A DNA stretch of 21,211 nt from assembly GCF_000372725.1 (NCBI RefSeq), contig NW_005200128.1:4813-26023 (forward strand), written 5' to 3'. The notes beneath the pieces are model-generated. The model saw nothing but the letters and a program-made list of their open reading frames with translations, was not told the DNA's origin and made no database searches. This document shows, in pieces, positions 16,112-21,211 of the stretch. Both the position numbers and the translations under genes were made by a program. The stretch is from Emiliania huxleyi CCMP1516 (lineage: Eukaryota > Haptophyta > Isochrysidales > Noelaerhabdaceae). The stretch's first letter is position 1. The number at the start of each line of letters is the position of its first letter.

Positions 16112-18028
16112 CTATGACGCGGCGGCGCCCGCGGCGCCTCCCAGCAAGTGGTGCCACTTCATCATGAGCTGCTTGACGCGCCCGGCGCTCTGCATCGGGT
16201 TCTCGCGCCGCGCGTCAAGCAGCAGGTGCTGCAGGTCGTCCGCGATCGCCTGCTCACGCTCGCGGTGTGAGGAGACGCTGCCGGCCAGGCGTCGGCCCTC
16301 GGCCGCCTCTCTCCTCGTCGTCGGAAGGGACTCCGCCAAAGTGGTCGAGCGACGCCTCCGGCACCGCCTCGGTGGTGAAGAAGCACGGCACGGCGAAGCG
16401 GGTGCCCGACTCGAGCCGCTCCACCTGGTGCATGTTCTCCCACCCGCTCGAAAAGATGACCGCGGAGCCTGATCACACCCGCCGCCGCCGTGAAGAGAGC
16501 GCGGCCCCGGCACGAGCGGTTCACCAGAGGGGGGAGGGAGGGGGCCTCGCACGGGCGCGTAGGGCGTGAGCACGCGCGGCCCGTCCCCGCCGTCGGCAGG
16601 CGGGTCGTTCCACACGAACGAGCCTGGGGGGCCGGAGGCGGGAAGTGTGAGAGGCTGCCGGAGGGGCGCCCCGCCCGGCCGGCCCCGCTCCTCCGGTGAA
16701 GTCGTGCCCCTGGGTGGAGAGGTAGAGGACGCACGAGTAGTGGTAGACGGCGTGCGTCGCCTCGTCCGTGTGCAGGATCACCTGTCCACATCGCGTTGCA
16801 CGCTACAGCGCATGTCGCACCATCTCGCCTCGTCCGTGAGCAAATGTCACAGAGTCGCCCGCCGAGCCTCCCCCTCCCGTCTGCTTGAGGCCCGCCTCGT
16901 ACTTTCGCGCGTACGCCTGCAGCAAGGGCCCGGGAAAGGGTCCAGGCCGGCGCGGGCCCGCTCGTGCGCGCGCGGCGCGCCTGCACGGGCAGCACGCGCG
17001 AGAGGGGGAGGCCGTACTCGTGCGAGATGGAGCGCCGAATCCGCTCGACGAGCCGGACGAAGTTGAGGATCGTCGCGGTCGAGCACTTGCCGCAGCCGTT
17101 GAAGTTGAAGCCCTCGAGGTCTGGGAAGACCTGGAGGTCCGTCTCTGCGGCGGTGGCGAAGGCGGGGAAGGTGACGCGCGAGCAAGCCTCGCAGCAGGCG
17201 CCCTCCTCGCAGCGGCGGCCCTCCTTGAGCGGCAGGTTGGCGTGCTCCGCCTGGTCGAAGACGTACTTCATGCCGGCGGCGACGGCGTCGACGCCCCCCT
17301 CCTCGGCGGGCTGCAGGCAAGTCAGGTTGCGCGCCAGCTTGTCTCGCGCGAGCAGTTGCCGCATGTCTGCGTCGAAGATCTCGCGTAGCAGCCGAGGCAC
17401 CTGAGGGCGAGGCGGCGGCGGCGCGTGCAGAAGGACGGGCGCGTCGCGCCTCGCCTCCCTCTCGGCTCCCCTCTCGCCGCACCTCGGTCGGCAGCGCCTC
17501 GTCCTCAGGCATCGAATCGACCACCTTGACCGCCGCCCAGAAGGCAGCCTCCGCCGTGTCTGCGTCCATGTCCGCACCGGCGCCGCGCAGCGCTGCGATC
17601 ATCGTCGCGTCGGCCTGCTGCGCCGCCAGCCGAATCGGCCGCAGTCCCGAGTTGGACGCCGCCTCCGCCTCCGCGCCTCTGGCGAGCAGCAGCTCGGCGA
17701 TCTCGAGGTGGCCCGCCCGTGCGGCTGCGTGCAGCGGCGTCATGCCGTCGCTGTTCCTCGCATTCACCGCGGCACCGCCGTCGAGCAGCACCTCCGCCAC
17801 GCCGTCGTGCCCGTGCAGCGCGGCGAGGTGCAGCGCGGTCGACTCCTTTGCGTTTCGCTCCTCGGGTGGCAGGCCCGAGAGGAGGAGGAGGCTGACAGCG
17901 CTCGCGTCACCTGCCTGCGCCGCGTCGTGCAGCGCATAGGCCGGCTTCGAGGCCGGCGGCGCTCCCGGCAGCGTGAGCGGGTGCACGGTCGCGAGGCTGG
18001 AGCAGAGGAGGGCGAGCCTCAGGCGCAT
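16112..18028 (-). CDS. Secreted-type ankyrin repeat-prolyl 4-hydroxylase (2-oxoglutarate/Fe(II) dioxygenase)
   Basis: Exons are 18028-17483, 17400-16981, 16916-16851, 16781-16691, 16623-16546 and from 16468. Introns are 82, 64, 69, 67 and 77 nt, with donors GT, GC, GT, GA and GC, and every acceptor is AG|G. The first 17 residues form a signal peptide. About four ankyrin repeats span residues 30-165 (TPLHAAARAGHLEIAELLL). The hydroxylase domain follows: H348-T-D350 as iron ligands, distal H414, and R424 ten residues later for 2-oxoglutarate, which matches the family spacing and supports the joins. Several Cys pairs at about 250-290 suit a secretory-pathway enzyme. The likely reaction is hydroxylation of prolyl residues in wall or glycoprotein substrates. 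The frame after residue 424 stops at 16254, while a neighbouring frame continues to 16112 with a plausible tail (KQLMMKWHHLL), so the last exon is unresolved. Confidence 0.85.
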
Positions 18029-18100
18029 TCGCTTGGGCGAGAATGGAGAACAAGCGAGCGAAAGGCGAAAGCGAGGGCGAGCGATGGCGAAGATCTCGTG

Positions 18101-18176
18101 CAGAAGAATCTTACCACAAAACTCCCTCGCACTACACTGGGCACGGGACTGGCGCGCACTGGCACGTGCAGAAGAA
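18101..18176 (-). repeat. Promoter-proximal repeat, copy C, in front of the ankyrin-hydroxylase gene
   Basis: On the minus strand it reads ATTTCTTCTGCACG, then TGCCAGTGCGCGCCAGTC and CCGTGCCCAG, then further sequence to ATTCTTCTG. It ends about 70 nt before the ATG at 18028. The core is identical over about 28 bases to copy B. Confidence 0.8.
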
Positions 18177-18589
18177 ATAGCGGCTTCCTCTCGAGGTTCT
18201 CGAGGTGGATATCCTTTGGCCGCGTTGGGTAGCGAGGATTGGTGTGACGCGATCCACGCAGGCGTGTTTTCTGGCGGCCGACCGTCAGTGCACGGAGTTG
18301 CCCCTTCTCCGACTGACTGCCCCGGCTAGTTCCCGAGGTCGTCGGGAGTGACCCCTTCGCCGCCCGAGACCTAGCGCGGGTGGGTTGGAGGGGACTCGCT
18401 GCGGGGAAGGGGGCTGTGTAAGAAGCCGAACCCCGTAGTCCGTCCCGCTCCTCCCCATCGGGCCGCATACGCGAGTAAGCGGCCGCGCCTCGCAGATTCG
18501 TTTCTCGCGCCTGGGTCAGGCGCGCGGGGGCGTCCCCCGGCCGGGTCGCTCGACCAGCAATCCGAAGAGTGGCCGCTATGCGAAGGAAA
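18177..18589. other. Intergenic region, nothing recognised
   Basis: GC-rich sequence between the ankyrin-hydroxylase promoter and the foldback element. Frames are open by composition only, and no domain, RNA gene or repeat was recognised. Confidence 0.5.
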
Positions 18590-19517
18590 GGGAGGGTGTA
18601 GAGGATGTAGAGTGTAGAGCGCTGTAGAGCTGTAGAGATGTAGAGCGCTCTGGAGTGAGTGCTGTAGAGCTGTAGAGCTCTACAACTACATCCGCCGCGC
18701 GACGAGGCGGGTGCGTTGTAGAGCGATGTAGAGCGCGATTTTGCTGTAGAGTTTGTTGTAGAGGCTCTACAGCCAAACCGCCGGGAAGGCAGTGACTCAA
18801 AAAGGGGTCGAGCCGCACTCCGCACTACTGGGGTGTCTCCGAGCTTACTGGAGCTCTGATGGACGGCCCTGACTATCCCTAACACACAGACAGTCACTCT
18901 GACGGCACACAACACCCTATAACTGCGTCATGACCAGCCTGCCATGCGTCGCCGGTGCCGCATTAATCGTTGTGCTTCTTTAGCAGGCGGTGGACTGTCG
19001 GCTGCGAGGACGGTCGCATTTGCGCGAGGCGAGGCGAGCATTGCTGCGCGTTGCATGCGCCATGACGCATGAATCGCGCCAGCGCGTGCGGGAGCTCCTG
19101 GCTGAGCGTTGAGTCCAGGCGAGTTGCGCTGGCCACGATCGCTACGCCGAGCCGAGCTGACGCGCCGAGGCGCCGGCCAGTCGCAGCCGTGAGGCATGCC
19201 ACAGCAGCAGAGGCACCTCCCACCCATTGGGCGGGCAGACAGAAGGCCAGGGCAGCACTGGCAAGTGCAACGCGCCTCATGTCGGAGAGCGACCGTGCCT
19301 CTTTCGCCGCTTATGATGATTGATGTACGTACGTACTTATAGCTTACTGGGAGATGTAGAGTTTGTTGTAGAGATTTCACGTTGTAGAGCGCCTCTATAT
19401 CGCTCTACACCTCGTCACGCGGCGGATGTAGAGCTCTACAGCTCTACAGCGCTCCAGAGCGCTCTACATCTCTACAGCTCTACAGCGCTCTACACTCTAC
19501 ATCCTCTACACCCTCCC
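18590..19517. mobile_element. Foldback element with long inverted arms of TGTAGAGC units
   Basis: The left arm, starting 18590 (GGGAGGGTGTAGAGGATGTA), is the reverse complement of the right arm ending at 19517. The match is near-perfect for the outer 65 or so bases and recognisable over about 135, including a shared CATCCGCCGCG(C/T)GACGAGG block. Inside the arms the unit TGTAGAGC and its complement recur many times, and a direct copy of TGTAGAGTTTGTTGTAGAG occurs at the inner end of each side (about 18746 and 19355). Total length is 928 bp with about 590 bp of unique interior. No target-site duplication is obvious. Long-arm foldback elements are usually non-autonomous DNA transposons. Confidence 0.75.
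18963..19280 (-). CDS. Short ORF inside the foldback element with a helix-turn-helix-like end
   Basis: It encodes 105 residues. The first 25 or so are hydrophobic (ALASAALAFCLP) and could be a signal peptide. The C-terminus SSQPTVHRLLKKHND resembles the second half of a transposase helix-turn-helix. The two readings conflict, and the reading frame may be fortuitous in GC-rich DNA. Its position inside inverted arms makes a decayed transposase fragment worth testing. Confidence 0.25.
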   Translation of the reverse strand: MRRVALASAALAFCLPAQWVGGASAAVACLTAATGRRLGASARLGVAIVASATRLDSTLSQELPHALARFMRHGACNAQQCSPRLAQMRPSSQPTVHRLLKKHND

Positions 19518-19666
19518 TCAGGGTCCCGCCGGGCGTAGCCAGCCTGCCCCCGTGCCGCCGGGTGCAACTTTGTCCTATACGAGACGGGAATCCCTGGGAC
19601 CCTGTCGTGTGGGTGAACCCTGCCCAGCCCCCCTCCGTGTGTCGCGATGCGCTCCCCACTCCCGTT

Positions 19667-19765
19667 CCCCTGTGTCCCTGATCGCGTCTTTCCAAAATCC
19701 TGCTCGTGCAGGTGGGGACCCTGTCCTCGTCCCATCCCTCGTTTGGCTTCTCTTCTTTCTTTAGG
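19667..19765 (+). repeat. Dispersed intron-like repeat, copy 2
   Basis: Same orientation and layout as the copy at 12860-12963: CCAAAATCCTGCTCGTGCAG, GTGGGGACCCTGTCCTC, then a T/C-rich tract ending CTTTAG|GCT. Divergence is concentrated in the middle and in the polypyrimidine tract. Confidence 0.75.
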
Positions 19766-19989
19766 CTATATCAACTCGCGCTCCGGCGTCGCTCTTGAGC
19801 CGCCGCCGCGCCCGCCGCGCGCCGCCAGCCCGCCAGGGCCGAGCCTGCCGGCCCCGCCGCCACGCGGTGGCCGGTGCTGTGGCCTAGTGGCTCTGTGCGG
19901 AGGACCGGAGGTCGTCCGACGGCCGCGGAACGGGTGGGAGTGCATCATCGACCAAACCGAAAGCGACAAAACAAAAAACTCTCTCCGTC
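19766..19989. other. Gap between repeat and kinase gene
   Basis: GC-rich sequence with no supported gene. It is probably the 3' untranslated region of the minus-strand kinase gene. Confidence 0.4.
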
Positions 19990-21211
19990 TTACCGCGCGG
20001 CTTGCTGCTCGAGCTCGCTCGCTCCCTCGCCGGCGCCGCCCGCCTCGACCCACCCCTCCCCAAACACGAACCGGATCTCCCTCCCCGCCGCCTCCTCCGA
20101 ATCCGACCCGTGCGCCGCGTTCGCCTGCTTGTCGCGCCCCCAACGCGCTCGCACGCTCCGCGGCGCCTTTGGGCGCCGCACCCGGCCGTGCCTGTCCGTG
20201 TACCCTCTCGCCGCCGCCGGGTCGCCGGGCCCGAGCAGCTCCCTCCACGCGCCTATGGCCCCCGCCCGCTGCAGGAGGAGGGCGACCACCTCGCCGCTCG
20301 CGTAAAACGAGACCATCTCCGAGAAGAAGCGCCTGCCAGCATCGCACTCTGACTCGTCATCAGTGTCCCGCGGAGAGGGAGGCGGCCTCCGAGCAGAGGC
20401 GCCGCGCGCGGTCGCCGGACGATGAGCCCCACGAGGCCTGCGTCGAGATCGCGGCTGATGACCCGAGCTGACCCGAGCTGACCCGAGATTACGACGAGCA
20501 TGAGGCCTGCAGGAAGGCCGCCGCCTCCCCCTCCCCCATCCTCCACCTCCTCCGCCGCACGACCTCGAACCCGTGCTCCGCGATCAGAGCCTCCACCTCG
20601 CCCGCCGCCCCACTCGCGACGCAGTCCGGCTTGAGGAGGGCGAGGGTCCGCTCGGGCGAGGGAGGCGGAGCAGGAGGCGCCCACTGGCCACCCTCCCCGA
20701 GGGCCGCCCACTGCCGCGCCGCTCCTGCCACGCACAAGGAAACCCGGTGAAGCAACCCGCGCCAAGCACCTCTGCTGACGTCGCGGCGCAGTCTCGGCGG
20801 TTGGGTCTCGGCGGTTGGGTCTCGGCTGCACGCGGCCAGCACCTCTGCACTCGTCTCCGCAGACGCTGGCGTCGCGGCAGGCGCCGAGCACGGAGAGGGC
20901 GACCTTGGCGGTGCGGGCAGGCACCCGGCGGCGAGCAGCCCCGTGCGCGGGCTGGACGAGCAGCGGGCCCAACAGCTCCGACAGCGCGGCGGCGGCGCCG
21001 GCAAAATCCTCCGCCTCGAGCCGGCAGGTCGCGAGCACCTGCAGACTCGCATCGTCCTGCACGCCGGCCGCGGCAGCCTCGGCGAAGAGCGTCTCCACCG
21101 TACCCGGCGATGACGCGCACACTCGCATCGCGCGGTTGTGCGCGTTTGGGCCGAGCGCAAAGGCGGTCCCGTCCTCCCGCAGGCGGGCGGAGCTCCTCGA
21201 GGGCGCAGCTG
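19990..21211 (-). CDS. Nucleoside diphosphate kinase domain protein, 3' part (partial at right edge)
   Basis: The kinase domain is split over two exons. The first holds ERTLALLKPD, AGEVEALIAEHGFEVV and AAFLQA (about 20650-20496). The second (20332-19990) holds FFSEMVSFYASGEVVALLL, a GD/AAARG segment and the active-site block NAAHGSDSEEAAGREI with the histidine that carries the phosphate. I join them with a 163-nt GT-AG intron, 20495-20333, giving LQASCSRFFSEM; other splice choices exist. The family transfers the gamma phosphate between nucleotides. Upstream, a frame open from the right edge to about 20860 encodes an Ala/Leu-rich helical region (ETLFAEAAAAGVQDD) similar in texture to TPR or PPR repeats, linked through at least one more intron near 20860-20720. 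Whether both belong to one protein is not certain. The start lies outside the window. Confidence 0.75.

Overview
The window looks like nuclear DNA of a unicellular eukaryotic alga carrying an inserted virus-like segment. The right two thirds (about 6.8-21.2 kb) are very GC-rich. They hold eukaryotic-type genes (ankyrin-prolyl 4-hydroxylase, FHA-methyltransferase, nucleoside diphosphate kinase) cut by short introns of about 64-110 nt. Several introns only restore the reading frame if GC, or once GA, is the 5' splice donor. That usage together with the gene density suggests a haptophyte or a dinoflagellate; haptophyte is my preference, but the sequence does not prove it.

Region 1 (1-6367) is more AT-rich, compact and intron-free. 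It holds a superfamily 3 helicase with an N-terminal polymerase-like region (minus strand, running off the left edge), a divergent plus-strand gene with two CxxC...CxxC modules, a single-span membrane protein with a coiled coil, and an unrecognised 330-residue protein. The three minus-strand genes share a GGTATA(T)AA-type motif at their starts. The helicase architecture points to an endogenous polinton-like virus, virophage or related large-DNA-virus element. No capsid, packaging or integrase gene is in view.

Region 2 (about 6.38-6.75 kb) is an array built of CCCGAGGCC/GGCCTCGGG units that folds into three consecutive inverted repeats, at the composition change between the virus-like segment and host-like DNA.

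Region 3 (7054-11114, minus) is reconstructed as one four-exon gene of about 1,283 codons. It ends in a RuvC-type nuclease domain with a complete D-E-D-D catalytic set, behind about 1,000 residues I cannot assign. From 11.2 to 13.4 kb I see only a weak possible exon, low-complexity tracts and repeats.

Region 4 (13437-15595, plus) encodes an FHA domain fused through a low-complexity linker to a phage-type DNA amino-methyltransferase, interrupted by a GT-AG intron. Convergent to it (16112-18028, minus) is a secreted-type ankyrin repeat-prolyl 4-hydroxylase gene with six exons. The two genes share a promoter-proximal repeat in the same orientation relative to transcription.

Region 5 (18590-19517) is a foldback element with long inverted arms made of TGTAGAGC-like units. 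Its interior has a short ORF ending in a helix-turn-helix-like segment. The right end (19990-21211, minus) is the 3' part of a gene with an alpha-helical N-terminal region and a nucleoside diphosphate kinase domain.

All translations, splice joins and domain calls were made by eye. No database search was run.
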